Positions 17,366 to 26,737 of a DNA stretch of 64,000 nucleotides are shown here, in pieces. The position numbers and the translations under genes are program-made. The stretch spans positions 1-64,000 of the forward strand of contig VYDH01000033.1 in NCBI GenBank assembly GCA_009843525.1, given 5' to 3'. Source of the DNA: Acidimicrobiales bacterium (lineage in GTDB: Bacteria; Actinomycetota; Acidimicrobiia; Acidimicrobiales; Poriferisodalaceae). Every line of letters starts with the position of its first letter. Positions within the stretch are counted from its first letter, which is position 1. The notes under the pieces were generated by a model. That model ran no database searches. It was given only the letters and a program-made list of their open reading frames with translations, and was not told where the DNA came from.

Positions 17366-17689
17366 TCAGGCGTCGATGGGGGTGAGGGTGATTTCGAGCT
17401 GATATCCGAGGCCGGCGAAGTACCGGGTCAACGTGCTGAGCTTGGCATCGAGCATGCCACGGGCTTCGAGCTGGGAAACCGCGGACTTGGTGACATCCAT
17501 GGCCCGTGCCACGTCTGTCTGGCGGATTCCTGCGGCAATGCGGAGCTCTCTGAGGCAGGAGTCCAAGGCGAGCAGGCCAGCGGTCCTGTCCTCGATCCGG
17601 GACCGTTCGGCGTGCGTGAGGTTGAATCCGTCGAGGACATCGTCGACCTCTTCGAAGTCATCCGAACTGCTGGTGTCGGTGATCTTCAT
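17366..17689 (-). CDS. XRE-family helix-turn-helix antitoxin (HigA-like)
   Basis: DNA-binding protein of 107 aa. Residues about 45-90 form an XRE helix-turn-helix with IRQTDVARAMDVTKSAVSQLEAR. The N-terminal half is acidic and probably wraps the toxin. It precedes the HigB-like toxin, the order typical of this subtype. An imperfect palindrome 31-58 bases upstream of its start (17720-17747) is a good candidate for its own operator, as HigA-type antitoxins commonly repress their operons. Confidence 0.75.
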   Translation of the reverse strand: MKITDTSSSDDFEEVDDVLDGFNLTHAERSRIEDRTAGLLALDSCLRELRIAAGIRQTDVARAMDVTKSAVSQLEARGMLDAKLSTLTRYFAGLGYQLEITLTPIDA

Positions 17690-17719
17690 GTGCAGCCTTG
17701 ATCGCCTTCCGCCTTCGCC

Positions 17720-17747
17720 AAGCAGTTTATGCGCAGCTAAACCGCTT
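17720..17747 (-). promoter_or_regulatory. Putative HigA operator (inverted repeat)
   Basis: Two 10-base arms, AAGCAGTTTA and TAAACCGCTT, are separated by 8 bases and are complementary at 9 of 10 positions. The site lies 31 bases upstream of the antitoxin ATG. AT-rich core bases stand out against GC-rich surroundings. Autorepression through such palindromes is standard for XRE antitoxins; binding here is inferred. Confidence 0.55.
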
Positions 17748-17795
17748 GTGCACCATTGACGATGCAGCGCCTGGCCGGCGCTCGCACTTGAGGGG

Positions 17796-18785
17796 TCAGC
17801 CGAGAAGGCCTAAGCCTGCGACGGTGTCGCGCTCGTCGACCAGTTCGGCCCAGGAGGCCTCGATGCGAGCGCGGCTGAACTCGTCGAGCTCGAGGCCGGT
17901 CACCACGTGGTACTGGCCGCCGGCGACGGTGACCGGGTACGAAGTGATGATTCCCTCGGGGGCGCCGTAGTCGCCGGTGGACGGGACGCCCATCGACACC
18001 CAGTCGCCGCCGGGCGTGTCCGACGCCCAGTCGCGCATGTGATCCACCGCGGCCGACGCCGCCGACGCCGCCGACGAGGCGCCGCGGGCGTTGATGATGG
18101 CCGCGCCGCGCTGCTGCACGGTGGGGATGAAATCGTCCTCCAGCCACGCTTGATCGTCCACCAGGGCTGCGGCGTTGTGGCCGCCCACCTCGGCATGGAA
18201 GATGTCGGGATACTGCGTAGCGGAGTGGTTGCCCCAGATGGTCATACGGGTCACGTCGTTCACCGACACGCCGGCCTGGGCAGCGAGCTGGGCGACGGCC
18301 CGGTTGTGGTCGAGCCGGGTCATAGCGGTGAACTGCCCGTCGGCGATGCCGGGCGCATTGCGCATGGCAATTAGGCAGTTGGTGTTGGCCGGGTTGCCCA
18401 CCACCAGCACCCGCACGCTCGGGTTGGCCGAATCGCTGAGCGCCTTGCCCTGCACGGTGAAGATGCCGCCGTTGGCCTCGAGCAGGTCGCTGCGCTCCAT
18501 GCCCGCCTTGCGGGGCATCGAGCCCACGAGCAGCGCGTAGTCGGCGCCCTCAAAGGCTTCGTTGGGGTCCGACGTGCCGGTGCGTGACGCCAGCAGCGGG
18601 AAGGCGCAGTCGTCGAGTTCCATCATCACGCCGTCGAGCGCGCCCATCGCCGGGGGGATCTCCAGCATCCGCAGCTCGACGGGCTGGTCGGGGCCGAGCA
18701 TGGCCCCCGAGGCGATCCGGAACAGCAAGCTGTAGCCGATCTGGCCCGCTGCACCGGTCACCGCAACACGTACGGGATCGTTCAC
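17796..18785 (-). CDS. mdh: Malate dehydrogenase
   Basis: TCA-cycle enzyme oxidising malate to oxaloacetate with NAD, 329 aa. The sequence shows the nucleotide motif [15 protein letters not shown] at the N-terminus, NPANTN, RLDHNRA (Arg and Asp of the catalytic site) and the catalytic-His region [11 protein letters not shown], all typical of the 325-330 aa cytosolic-type Mdh found in actinobacteria. The start is GTG at 18785 with AGGAGA five bases before it; the in-frame codons upstream lack such a site. Its 3' end is duplicated about 1 kb downstream around the toxin-antitoxin pair. Confidence 0.95.
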   Translation of the reverse strand: MNDPVRVAVTGAAGQIGYSLLFRIASGAMLGPDQPVELRMLEIPPAMGALDGVMMELDDCAFPLLASRTGTSDPNEAFEGADYALLVGSMPRKAGMERSDLLEANGGIFTVQGKALSDSANPSVRVLVVGNPANTNCLIAMRNAPGIADGQFTAMTRLDHNRAVAQLAAQAGVSVNDVTRMTIWGNHSATQYPDIFHAEVGGHNAAALVDDQAWLEDDFIPTVQQRGAAIINARGASSAASAASAAVDHMRDWASDTPGGDWVSMGVPSTGDYGAPEGIITSYPVTVAGGQYHVVTGLELDEFSRARIEASWAELVDERDTVAGLGLLG

Positions 18786-18917
18786 TGCGCTCTCCTGGTT
18801 CGACGCGCCGGGCACCCGCCCCGGCCGCGTGCGTTTCTAGCGCAGCCTTGCGGCAACTGCACCCGTGTCACCGCCGTCCAAATCGAGCCACACCGGCGCG
18901 CTGGGTTCGGTTGCGTC

Positions 18918-19772
18918 TCAGCCGGTCGCGGCAGCGGCAGCGGCAGCGTCGACCGTGTTGGCCAGCAGCATGGCGCGGGTCATCGGACCGACGCCGCCGA
19001 GGCGCGGGGTGACCCAGCCGGCCACCTCGCCGACCGACTCGTCCACGTCGGACAGGATCTTGCGGCCCTCGCGGGTGATGCCGCCGCCCACCACCGCTGC
19101 ACCCGGCTTCACCATGTCGGGCGTGATGAGGCCGGGCACACCGGCCGCCGCGATGACGATGTCGGCCTCGCGGGTGTAGGCGCCGAGGTCGGCGACGCCC
19201 GTGTGCACGACCGTGACGGCAGCGTTCGCCACCGGCCGCTTCAGGGCCATCAGCAGCGCCATCGGGCGGCCGATGGTGAGCCCCCGGCCCACCACCACCA
19301 CGTGCCGCCCCTCCACCGGCACGCCGTAGTGCTCGAGCATCACCTGGATGCCGCGCGGCGTGCACGGCAGCGGGCCGTCGACGCCCATCACCAGCCGGCC
19401 CAGGTTCACGGGGTGCAAGCCGTCGGCGTCCTTGTCGGGATCGATGGCCAGCAGCGCCGCTTCCTCGTCGAGCTGGCGCGGCAGGGGAAGCTGCACGATG
19501 TAGGCGTGCACGGCCGGGTCGTTGTTGAAGCGCTCGATGACGGCGTCCAGCTCGGCCTGGGTGATGTCGGCGGGCAGCTCTTCGTGGATCGAGGCGATGC
19601 CCACTTCGCCGCAGTCGCGGATCTTGGCGCCCACGTAGCTGTGCGATGCCGGGTCGTCGCCGACGAGGATCGTGCCGAGCCCAGGCTGCAAGCCTTCCTG
19701 GGCGATCCGGATACGCAGGTCGTCCTTTATCTGTTCGGCCAGCGCCTGACCGTCCAATAGCACCGCAGTCAC
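18918..19772 (-). CDS. folD: Bifunctional methylenetetrahydrofolate dehydrogenase / methenyltetrahydrofolate cyclohydrolase
   Basis: One-carbon metabolism enzyme of 284 aa, the standard FolD length. Motifs seen are [17 protein letters not shown] with the catalytic-lysine region [40 protein letters not shown], and the NADP-binding [15 protein letters not shown]. FolD usually has GRSxIVGxP in the last motif; here it reads GRGLTIGRP. The start is GTG at 19772. It lies downstream of the geranylgeranyl-reductase-family gene on the same strand with a 40-base gap. Confidence 0.94.
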   Translation of the reverse strand: MTAVLLDGQALAEQIKDDLRIRIAQEGLQPGLGTILVGDDPASHSYVGAKIRDCGEVGIASIHEELPADITQAELDAVIERFNNDPAVHAYIVQLPLPRQLDEEAALLAIDPDKDADGLHPVNLGRLVMGVDGPLPCTPRGIQVMLEHYGVPVEGRHVVVVGRGLTIGRPMALLMALKRPVANAAVTVVHTGVADLGAYTREADIVIAAAGVPGLITPDMVKPGAAVVGGGITREGRKILSDVDESVGEVAGWVTPRLGGVGPMTRAMLLANTVDAAAAAAATG

Positions 19773-19812
19773 GGGCTGCCACCGTAGTAGCGCTGCGCCG
19801 GGACGCTCGCCC

Positions 19813-21093
19813 TCAGGCGTCCTCGGCCGGAGCGGGCCCGGCCGCAGCAGTCCTGCGCGAAGCGGGAATGCGGGCAGTGCGGCGCTGGTGCAGCTTGCGC
19901 AGGGTGGGCGAGGCCGCAGCGAGGGCGCGGTCGGCGGCGTTGAGCACTCGGCCCGCAGTGCCAGGGGTCTCGTTGTCGATGAGGTTGCCCATGACCTGCA
20001 AGGTGAGGCGGGCGATGGCGTCGGTGCCGACCGCCAGTCGCAGACCGGCTCGCAGGATGCGCGGGTGGCCGATGAGGAACGAGAACCGCCGGCCTGTCCG
20101 CAAGAAGGCGTCGAACTTCTCGGCCACGATCCGGTCGTAAGTGTCGGCAACCGCGGGCGGATCCTCGGCGAACAGGTCGGCAACCAGGATCCCAGTCTCG
20201 AGGCCGTAGTCGATGCCCTCGCCGTTCATCGGGTTGATCAGCCCCGCTGCGTCGCCGATGGCCACCCAGCCGGGGCCGTGCCGCTTGGTGGCGCTCATGG
20301 GCAGGCGCCACGCCCGGGGCCGCTCGAGGTACGGGCCGAGCTGCCAGCTCTCGGCCACCAGATCGCGGTAGCTGTCGCAGAGCCGGTTCAGGTTGAGATT
20401 GGCGAAGCCCTTCATCGTGTTGAGCGCGCCGACGCCGATGTTGACCGTGCCGTCGCCGGCGGGAAACAGCCAGCCGTAACCGGGCACCGCGGTGCCCTCG
20501 GCATCACGCAGCGTTAGGCAGGCCTCGAGGTACCCCTCGGCGTGGCGAGGCGTCTCGGCGTAGGTGCGGATGGCCAAGCCGAACGGCTCGTCGGGATCGC
20601 GCAGCGCGCCCAGCATCCGGGCGGCTTGGCCCTGGGCACCGGCCGCCAGCACCACCAAGTCGGCGGTCCAGCGTTCGCCCCCGGCGGTGACCCCCACCGC
20701 CCGGCCGTCTTCGATGATCGGCAGCGCCTCAGTGCCGAAGCACAGCTCGGCGCCGACGGCGGCCGCGCCGTCGCACAGCGCGCTGTCCAAGCGGCGGCGG
20801 GGCCACACCGCCCCGTAGGGGCCGAACTGCCCGTTGGCCGGCCAGTCCAGCTCGCGCACTTGCCGTCCGGCGATCATCCGCAGCCCCGCAATGCGGTGCG
20901 CCTCGTCCAGCGACACGCCCAGCTCGTCCAGTGCGGCCACCGCCCGCGGCGTCAGGCCGTCCCCGCAGACCTTGTCGCGACCGGCAGGAGCCTTCTCGAA
21001 TGCCGTCACCTTGATGCCAGCGCCTGCAGCACGCATGGCCGCCGCCGCACCGGCGGGACCGGCCCCGATCACGATCATGTCCCGGTGCGGCAC
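19813..21093 (-). CDS. Geranylgeranyl reductase family FAD-dependent oxidoreductase
   Basis: Flavoprotein of 426 aa. The N-terminus has the FAD motif [18 protein letters not shown], then the family box [15 protein letters not shown], and later [16 protein letters not shown] and [22 protein letters not shown]. Relatives reduce isoprenoid chains (chlorophyll, archaeal lipids, menaquinone side chain) or act on other lipids. In actinobacteria a role in menaquinone or polyprenyl reduction is plausible, but this cannot be settled from sequence. It is divergent from the first Rieske gene (90-base gap). Confidence 0.85.
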   Translation of the reverse strand: MPHRDMIVIGAGPAGAAAAMRAAGAGIKVTAFEKAPAGRDKVCGDGLTPRAVAALDELGVSLDEAHRIAGLRMIAGRQVRELDWPANGQFGPYGAVWPRRRLDSALCDGAAAVGAELCFGTEALPIIEDGRAVGVTAGGERWTADLVVLAAGAQGQAARMLGALRDPDEPFGLAIRTYAETPRHAEGYLEACLTLRDAEGTAVPGYGWLFPAGDGTVNIGVGALNTMKGFANLNLNRLCDSYRDLVAESWQLGPYLERPRAWRLPMSATKRHGPGWVAIGDAAGLINPMNGEGIDYGLETGILVADLFAEDPPAVADTYDRIVAEKFDAFLRTGRRFSFLIGHPRILRAGLRLAVGTDAIARLTLQVMGNLIDNETPGTAGRVLNAADRALAAASPTLRKLHQRRTARIPASRRTAAAGPAPAEDA

Positions 21094-21183
21094 CGCTACA
21101 GCCTGCCGCCGCCAGCACCGGATTGCTCGCGCAGCGCGGCCTCGCCCCGCTCAGGCCCGGGTATCAGCATCTAGCTTGCACTC

Positions 21184-22821
21184 ATGACCGAAACGCTGAC
21201 GGGCGCCAACCGCTCGGCTGGGATCAGTTACGACGAGCTGTTCGACAACGACACGCACCCAGTGTCGGAGGTGTTGCGGCGAGTCGGCGAGCACACACCG
21301 GGCAACACGCGGGTGCCGGCCCGCGTGTACTACGCGCAAGATGTCCATGACCTTGAAGTCGAGCGGCTGTGGAGCCGCACGTGGCAGCTCGCCTGCCTCG
21401 CGGAGGAGATTCCCGAGGTCGGCGATTACCACGTCTACGACATCGCACACCTGTCGTTCCTGATCGTCCGCACCGCTCCCGGCCAGATCAAGGCCTACCG
21501 CAACGCCTGCCTGCACCGGGGCCGCAAGCTGCGCGAGCACCACGGGCGGGGCGCGTCCAGCCTTCGCTGCCCCTTCCACGGCTGGTGCTGGGAGCTCAAC
21601 GGCTCGATGCGGGAGATCCCCTGCCAGTGGGACTTCCCCGATGTCGATATGGCCGATTACGGGCTGCCCGAAGCCCTGGTCGGCACCTGGCACGGCTTCG
21701 TGTTCATCAACCCCGACCGCAACGCCGCGCCGCTCGCCGATTACCTGGGCGACCTGGCCGACCACTTCGCATTCGTGCCGTTCGAGCGCCGGTACAAGGC
21801 GGCGCACGTCTCCAAGCTGATGCCGATGAACTGGAAGACCTGCCAGGAAGCCTTCATGGAGAGCTACCACGTGGTGGCAACGCATCCGACGCTGATGGAG
21901 TCGCTCGGCGACGCCAACAGCCGCTACGACACGTTCGGCAACTACAGCCGGGCCATGACCGCCACGGGCGTGCCCAGCCCGCATCTCGACGGCCAGCCCC
22001 GCTGGGAACGCATCGACGACGGCAAGGAGTACGGCCGCTGGCGACATCCGCTGAGCGGGCACATCTACGAGCGCAACGACGACGGGCAGGTGGCCGTCAC
22101 CGACCTGGACGGCAACGTCAGCACCTTCGATGAGCACGGCAACCACCTCGACGGTGCACAGACCCAGGCCGACCCGCACCTGTGCAAGTGGATCGGCGGC
22201 CCGCTGCCGCCGGGCCTGGAAGAGATGCCGTTGATGACACCTCATCCGCCGCCGGAGGTGACCAATGTGAGGGGATGGCTGGCGGATCGCAAGCGGGCCC
22301 AAGTGCAACGGCAGGTGGGTGACGCCATCGACGTCGGGGCCGTCAGCGACGCCGAGCTCATCGACTCCATCTTCTTCTCGGTGTTCCCGAACTGGTCGCC
22401 GTGGGGCTGTTTCAACCCGATCATGTACCGGTTCCGGCCCAACGGCGACAACCCCCAGGAGTGCATCTTCGAGGTGATGCTGTTCCCCCTCGCCCCGCCC
22501 GATCCGGCCGATCGGCCGGCACCGGCGAAGATGCGCCACCTCGGCTTCGACGACGACTGGACACTGGCGCCTGAGCTGGGGCCGCTGGCCAAGATCTTCC
22601 AGCAGGACTCGCTCAACCTGCCGCTGGTACAGCAGGGCCTGCGGGCCCAGGAGCAGCAGGAGGTGATCTTCGCCTCCTACCAGGAGACCAAGATCCGGCA
22701 CTTCTACCAGCACTACTTCGCACGGCTGGCGCCGAAACTCGATCGCTCGACGGGTGCGGTGGCTGCTGCCTCGGAAACCGCTGTGGGCGTGGCCACGCGC
22801 GAGAACGGAACTTCTGACTGA
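21184..22821 (+). CDS. Rieske non-haem iron oxygenase, alpha subunit
   Basis: Aromatic-ring-hydroxylating type oxygenase of 545 aa, longer than usual (about 400-460). The Rieske [2Fe-2S] ligands are C109-x-H111 and C129-x2-H132 (in CLHRGRKL and CPFHGW). The mononuclear iron site is in FMESYHVVATHP, giving His229 and His234. The extra length is a region about residues 250-390 with an insert before the C-terminal part. No beta subunit, ferredoxin or reductase gene lies nearby. The substrate is unknown; the group with a second Rieske protein and a VOC protein suggests catabolism of an aromatic or terpenoid compound. Confidence 0.88.
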   Translation: MTETLTGANRSAGISYDELFDNDTHPVSEVLRRVGEHTPGNTRVPARVYYAQDVHDLEVERLWSRTWQLACLAEEIPEVGDYHVYDIAHLSFLIVRTAPGQIKAYRNACLHRGRKLREHHGRGASSLRCPFHGWCWELNGSMREIPCQWDFPDVDMADYGLPEALVGTWHGFVFINPDRNAAPLADYLGDLADHFAFVPFERRYKAAHVSKLMPMNWKTCQEAFMESYHVVATHPTLMESLGDANSRYDTFGNYSRAMTATGVPSPHLDGQPRWERIDDGKEYGRWRHPLSGHIYERNDDGQVAVTDLDGNVSTFDEHGNHLDGAQTQADPHLCKWIGGPLPPGLEEMPLMTPHPPPEVTNVRGWLADRKRAQVQRQVGDAIDVGAVSDAELIDSIFFSVFPNWSPWGCFNPIMYRFRPNGDNPQECIFEVMLFPLAPPDPADRPAPAKMRHLGFDDDWTLAPELGPLAKIFQQDSLNLPLVQQGLRAQEQQEVIFASYQETKIRHFYQHYFARLAPKLDRSTGAVAAASETAVGVATRENGTSD

Positions 22822-22825
22822 GCTC

Positions 22826-23308
22826 CTAGTCGCGCTCGCTGCCGAGCCTGCCGCCTGACCACCACGACTCGAAGCGCTGCTCGATCGCCGACCAGACCAG
22901 CTCGACGATCGGTCCGCTCGGGGGCACGACGTAGGCGAACACGCCGTAGCCGTCGTCGGGCGGCGCGGCCGCTGCGGCAACCTTCCAGCCGGCCTGCAGG
23001 CAACGCTCGGTCTCCGCAGCCACGTCGTCGACCCACACGCCCACGTGATGGACGCCCGGATCGTCCGAGCCGTCCCAGATCGTGCCTGATTGGCCCTGCA
23101 ACAACTCGAGATGCTGGGGCCCTTCGCGCGAGTACGTGAAGGTCAGCTCGACCGATTGGAGACCCTGCTGCGGGGTCCACACCTGCTGCGCTGCGCTGTG
23201 CTGCACCGACGCCCAGCTCACGTCCAGCGTCTCGCCCATCTCTGCCATCGCCGCATCCAGGTCTGGCACCCGGATCCCCGTGTGGAAGAGCCGCTGGTAG
23301 TCGATCAT
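22826..23308 (-). CDS. VOC (glyoxalase/bleomycin-resistance fold) family protein
   Basis: Protein of 160 aa with the vicinal-oxygen-chelate pattern: RLFHTGIRVPDLDAAMAEMGETL at the start, VHHVGVWVDDVAAE in the middle and a C-terminal YVVPPSGPIVELV segment. The metal-ligand positions appear as H10, a mid-chain H and E near 146. Members include extradiol dioxygenases, epimerases and glyoxalases. It converges with the first Rieske gene, with only 4 bases between stops, and diverges from the second, so it may work in the same pathway. Confidence 0.8.
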   Translation of the reverse strand: MIDYQRLFHTGIRVPDLDAAMAEMGETLDVSWASVQHSAAQQVWTPQQGLQSVELTFTYSREGPQHLELLQGQSGTIWDGSDDPGVHHVGVWVDDVAAETERCLQAGWKVAAAAAPPDDGYGVFAYVVPPSGPIVELVWSAIEQRFESWWSGGRLGSERD

Positions 23309-23355
23309 CGGACAGTCCTCCCGAACGCGGCCATACTCGCGCAGGGGGTGTCCGG

Positions 23356-24576
23356 ATGAGCCGCCAGACGCTTGTCGAACTCACACGCAGGACGCTCCAG
23401 CACGCCCGTGCAGGAACGGTTCCGCTGGCCGGCGACATCGGCCGGGTGCCGGCGGCCAACTACTACGACCCCGATCGCTGGCAACTCGAGATGGCGCGGG
23501 TGTTCAAGCGCACTCCCTTGGCGCTGGGCTTCACCTGCGAGCTGCCCGAGCCCCGCAGCTACAAGGCGCTGGAGGTCGCAGGCGTGCCCGTCCTGCTGTC
23601 ACGGGGCGCCGACGGCCAGATGCGCTCATTCGTAAACATGTGCAGCCACCGCGGCTCGATCGTCGTGCAGGAGGGAACCGGCACGACCCGCCGCTTCACC
23701 TGCCCGTACCACGCGTGGAGCTACGACAACGAAGGCCGGCTGGTCGGCATCCTCGACCGTGAGGAATTCGGCGACCTCGACCCGGACTGCCATGGCCTCG
23801 CGCCGCTGCCCGTCGCCGAGCGAGCCGGCATCATCTTCGGCGCCTTGACCCCCGGGGCGCCCTTCGACATCGACGCCTACCTCTGCGGCTACGGCGAGAT
23901 GTTGGCGCACCACGAGTTCGCAAACTGTGCCTACGTGGGCAGCCAGAGTGTCGATGGGCCGAACTGGAAGGTGGCCTACGACGGCTATCTCGACTTCTAT
24001 CACCTGCCGATCCTGCACCGGGAGTCGTTCGGGCCCGGCTACTCCAACAAGGCCATCTACGACGCCTGGGGCCCGCACCAGCGGGTGACCTCGCCCGACC
24101 GCCGCTTCCTGGCGCTCGACAACCTTCCCGAAGACGACTGGCCCGCCGACCTGCTGACCGACGGCGTGTGGACCATCTTCCCGCACACCTCGGTTGCCGG
24201 GTTCCAGGTGAGCGCCGATGGCGTTCCCGGCGGCGGGCGGATGTACATGATCTCGACGCTGTTCCCCGGCGACACTCCAGACACCTCTCGCACGGTTCAG
24301 CACTTCCTGGCCACGTTCGAGCTCTCAGAGCAGCTCGACGGGCTGATCGAAGCCCAGAAGGCGTTTCTGCTGCATGTCGTGCGCGACGAGGACTACTACA
24401 ACGGCAACCGGATCCAGCGGGCGGTGAAGACCGGAGCCAAGACCGAGTTCTTCTTCGGTCGCAACGAGGCCGGTGGTCAGCGTTTCCACGGCTGGGTCGA
24501 TCGCCTCGTGGCCGCAGAGACCGACGACGACTTCGCCAACCTCTTCAGCGCTGCGGAGATTTCCTTCCAGCGCTAG
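23356..24576 (+). CDS. Second Rieske non-haem iron oxygenase, alpha subunit
   Basis: Protein of 406 aa. The Rieske ligands are C96-x-H98 (MCSHRG) and C116-x2-H119 (CPYHAW). The catalytic iron motif is DGYLDFYHLPILHRES, with histidines near 215 and 220. The chain is only loosely similar to the first Rieske protein by eye, so they are probably not recent duplicates. The gene ends within a 28-bp tandem repeat that also contains the stop of the convergent gene. Confidence 0.88.
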   Translation: MSRQTLVELTRRTLQHARAGTVPLAGDIGRVPAANYYDPDRWQLEMARVFKRTPLALGFTCELPEPRSYKALEVAGVPVLLSRGADGQMRSFVNMCSHRGSIVVQEGTGTTRRFTCPYHAWSYDNEGRLVGILDREEFGDLDPDCHGLAPLPVAERAGIIFGALTPGAPFDIDAYLCGYGEMLAHHEFANCAYVGSQSVDGPNWKVAYDGYLDFYHLPILHRESFGPGYSNKAIYDAWGPHQRVTSPDRRFLALDNLPEDDWPADLLTDGVWTIFPHTSVAGFQVSADGVPGGGRMYMISTLFPGDTPDTSRTVQHFLATFELSEQLDGLIEAQKAFLLHVVRDEDYYNGNRIQRAVKTGAKTEFFFGRNEAGGQRFHGWVDRLVAAETDDDFANLFSAAEISFQR

Positions 24577-24635
24577 CTGGAAGCGAAAACACAGCCAGCG
24601 CTAGCTGGAAGCGAAAACACAGCCAGCGCTAGCTG
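24567..24635. repeat. 28-bp tandem repeat, about 2.5 copies, spanning two convergent stop codons
   Basis: Two identical 28-base units (24567-24594 and 24595-24622) are followed by 13 bases of a third. Each contains GCTAGC, which reads as a TAG stop on both strands; the first copy ends the Rieske gene and the third ends the minus-strand oxidase-fold gene. A short dyad (CCAGC...GCTGG) could fold in the transcripts of either gene. Confidence 0.85.
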
Positions 24636-25156
24636 CGCGAAGCGAGCCAGCGGGAGGTGGCCTTGGCCATCTTCGAGCCGTCGTAGCCGATGCGCTGGGT
24701 CGGCTCCACCTCGAGGATCACCCGCCGGGGCGAGTCCAGAAATGAGACGAACGCGGCTTGGCCCGCTTCGTTGCCGGGCCAGAGTGCCGAGGCCAAGGCC
24801 GGGTAGAACCACGCCTTCGTCTGGGCGTCGTCGTGAACCGTGCAGGTGCCCTTCCACGTGATCGCCTTGTTGCGCGGCATGGGTGAGCCGGTGCTGGTGA
24901 CCACGATGCACACCCGCGGATCACGTCGCACAGCACTGATGCGCGCCCGCTGGCTCGACGCAGTCAGCCAGAAGCGGTTGTCTCGCCAGACGTACGACAT
25001 GATCACGCCCACCGGCCAACCCTCACGGTTCGCCCAGATGAAGGTGCACTCGTTGTGTGCCAGCAGCAGCTGCTCCTCGACGTCGGCGTCGAGGTCGTAC
25101 ACCGTGACGTCTTCGTAGTTCTCCTCGGGATGGATCTCCGGTACTTCCTCTGTCAC
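24629..25156 (-). CDS. Pyridoxamine 5'-phosphate oxidase-fold (PPOX/F420-type split barrel) protein
   Basis: Protein of 175 aa from the chosen GTG. The split-barrel pattern is visible: CTFIWANREGWPVGVIMSYVWRDNRFWLT followed by ARISAVRRDPRVCIVVT. Such proteins bind FMN, F420 or haem; many actinobacterial members are F420-dependent reductases. The start GTG at 25156 is chosen because residues upstream are unlike the family. It is divergent from the DUF1330 gene by 42 bases and convergent with the second Rieske gene. Confidence 0.75.
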   Translation of the reverse strand: MTEEVPEIHPEENYEDVTVYDLDADVEEQLLLAHNECTFIWANREGWPVGVIMSYVWRDNRFWLTASSQRARISAVRRDPRVCIVVTSTGSPMPRNKAITWKGTCTVHDDAQTKAWFYPALASALWPGNEAGQAAFVSFLDSPRRVILEVEPTQRIGYDGSKMAKATSRWLASRS

Positions 25157-25198
25157 GGTGCGACTCCGTTCGACGGCGTGGCCTGCTAGACCGGTCGG

Positions 25199-25486
25199 AT
25201 GCCTGCGTATCTCATCGCGAACTATGACGTCGTCGACCCCGACAAGTACAAGGAATACCAGCGTGGTGCCGCTCCCATCATGGCGGGCGGCGGCAAGCTC
25301 CTGGTGCTCGACCCGGCGTCGGTCATCAAGGAAGGCGACGCCGGGGCGCAAACGGTCGTCATCGAATATCCCACCATGGAGGCCGCTCGGGCGGCGTACG
25401 AGTCGGACGACTACCAAGCCGTTGTGGGCATCCGGTTGGGAGCCACCACCAACGGCCGCGCAGTGCTGGCCAACGGCATGGGCTGA
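25199..25486 (+). CDS. DUF1330 family small protein
   Basis: Protein of 95 aa with the full DUF1330 pattern: MPAYLIANYDVVDPDKYKEY, GGGKLLVLD, VIEYPTMEAARAAYES and DYQAVVGIRLGAT. The family has a dimeric alpha/beta-barrel fold and no firmly established function; members often lie in catabolic operons. Position between the Rieske/PPOX genes and the flippase-like gene fits that. Confidence 0.85.
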   Translation: MPAYLIANYDVVDPDKYKEYQRGAAPIMAGGGKLLVLDPASVIKEGDAGAQTVVIEYPTMEAARAAYESDDYQAVVGIRLGATTNGRAVLANGMG

Positions 25487-25598
25487 TCCTCTCTCTTGCT
25501 GAATCGGCGCTGAAGGCCTGGACCCCGAATCGAAACGGTCGGCTCGCGGGGACACCTCCAATAGTCGGGCTAACTCTCGGTGGATTCTGACTGAGCAT

Positions 25599-26615
25599 TC
25601 AGGAGTCAGTCAGCTTGGTTCGACCGGCTGCGGCTGCGAGCGGCAGCAGCACCAGTTCGTGGGCGAATTCCAGCACTCGCACCGCGATGGCGAAGGCCGC
25701 GGCATCGCCGACCCCGAATCGCTCGGCCAGCAGGGCCGCAACCACCACCTCGCGCACGCCGAGCCCCGCCGGCGTGATGCCGACCATGCCCACGACGATG
25801 CCTGCCGCTGTTGCCCCGGCAATCAGCCAGACGTCGTCCACTCCGGCGGCAAGCAGCGCACCGGCCAGCAATACCGACGCCATAAGACGCTGCGCCACCG
25901 CCAGTCCGTAGATGAACACCGCTCGCCACACGGCTGCCCGTTCGGCGTTGAGCGCGTCGGTCTGCATCCGCCCCGACAGCCACCGCAGCACGACCACCCG
26001 CCGCATCAGCCCGTCGATACGGCGCCACCAGCCCCCGGCGCCCGCCAGTGTCCACGGCAGTGTCACCAGGCCGGCGACCGCGCCGACGCCGATGACGATG
26101 CGGGCGAGCCATCCCCCTGCAGTGCCCAGCCAGTCGGCTGGTGCCCACAGCGCCGCGAAGACTGCCGACCAGCCGACCAGCGTGGCGGTCTCCACAACTA
26201 CCGACGCCCCTGCGGCAGCCCGGTTCACGCCCAGCGGGGCAGCCAGGCCGGCCCGGGCGACCACTGGCACCAGCCCGCTCGGCAGGTAACGCGTTGCCTG
26301 GGACAGCATCCAGATGCGCAGCGCCGGGCCTTGCGCCAGCGGCGTGCCATAGCCGCCGATGAGCTCACGCCATCCGAGCGCCAGGCACCACGTGGCGATC
26401 ATCGACACGAAGACGGCGGCCGCCAGTCCGACAGCATCGACTTGCAGGTCGATCCGGCGCAGGTCATCCCAGTAGCGGACGGCCAGCCAGACGATCATCG
26501 CTGCGGTCGCCAGCCCGAGCGCCCACCTCACGGCGGCGCCGGCTCGCCGCCGTTCGCCGATGCTGCCATTCGATGCAGTCACGACTGCACGCTCATGATG
26601 CTGCGCATCAGCCAT
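25599..26615 (-). CDS. Integral membrane protein of the lysylphosphatidylglycerol synthase/UPF0104 (flippase-like) family
   Basis: Membrane protein of 338 aa with about seven to eight hydrophobic helices. The segments TRYLPSGLVPVVARAGL and GITPAGLGVREVVVAALL match the UPF0104/LPG-synthase TM-domain patterns. Members include lipid flippase parts of MprF and polyprenyl-linked sugar flippases. No lysyltransferase domain follows. The gene is divergent from a GT4 glycosyltransferase (122-base gap), and the two may build a cell-surface glycoconjugate (inference). Confidence 0.78.
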   Translation of the reverse strand: MADAQHHERAVVTASNGSIGERRRAGAAVRWALGLATAAMIVWLAVRYWDDLRRIDLQVDAVGLAAAVFVSMIATWCLALGWRELIGGYGTPLAQGPALRIWMLSQATRYLPSGLVPVVARAGLAAPLGVNRAAAGASVVVETATLVGWSAVFAALWAPADWLGTAGGWLARIVIGVGAVAGLVTLPWTLAGAGGWWRRIDGLMRRVVVLRWLSGRMQTDALNAERAAVWRAVFIYGLAVAQRLMASVLLAGALLAAGVDDVWLIAGATAAGIVVGMVGITPAGLGVREVVVAALLAERFGVGDAAAFAIAVRVLEFAHELVLLPLAAAAGRTKLTDS

Positions 26616-26737
26616 GTCCGGCGTCCCCGGCACATCTGGCACCCGGCCGGCATCCCGCTGAGCGTACCGGGGTGCCCGCGAGCCACCCGGAGCGTCGACG
26701 GCACAGCTCGAAGCAGGACCGCTGCGAGACTGGGCGA

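Noticed and set aside
18040..18085. GCCGAC repeats inside mdh
   Set aside because: They encode a short alanine/serine run in an otherwise normal protein.
21151..22980. 609-codon open frame on the minus strand over the first Rieske gene
   Set aside because: It is the antisense image of a gene with clear Rieske and iron motifs.
24567..24622. CRISPR-like repeat array
   Set aside because: The 28-base units are directly adjacent with no spacers and only 2.5 copies; no cas gene is near.
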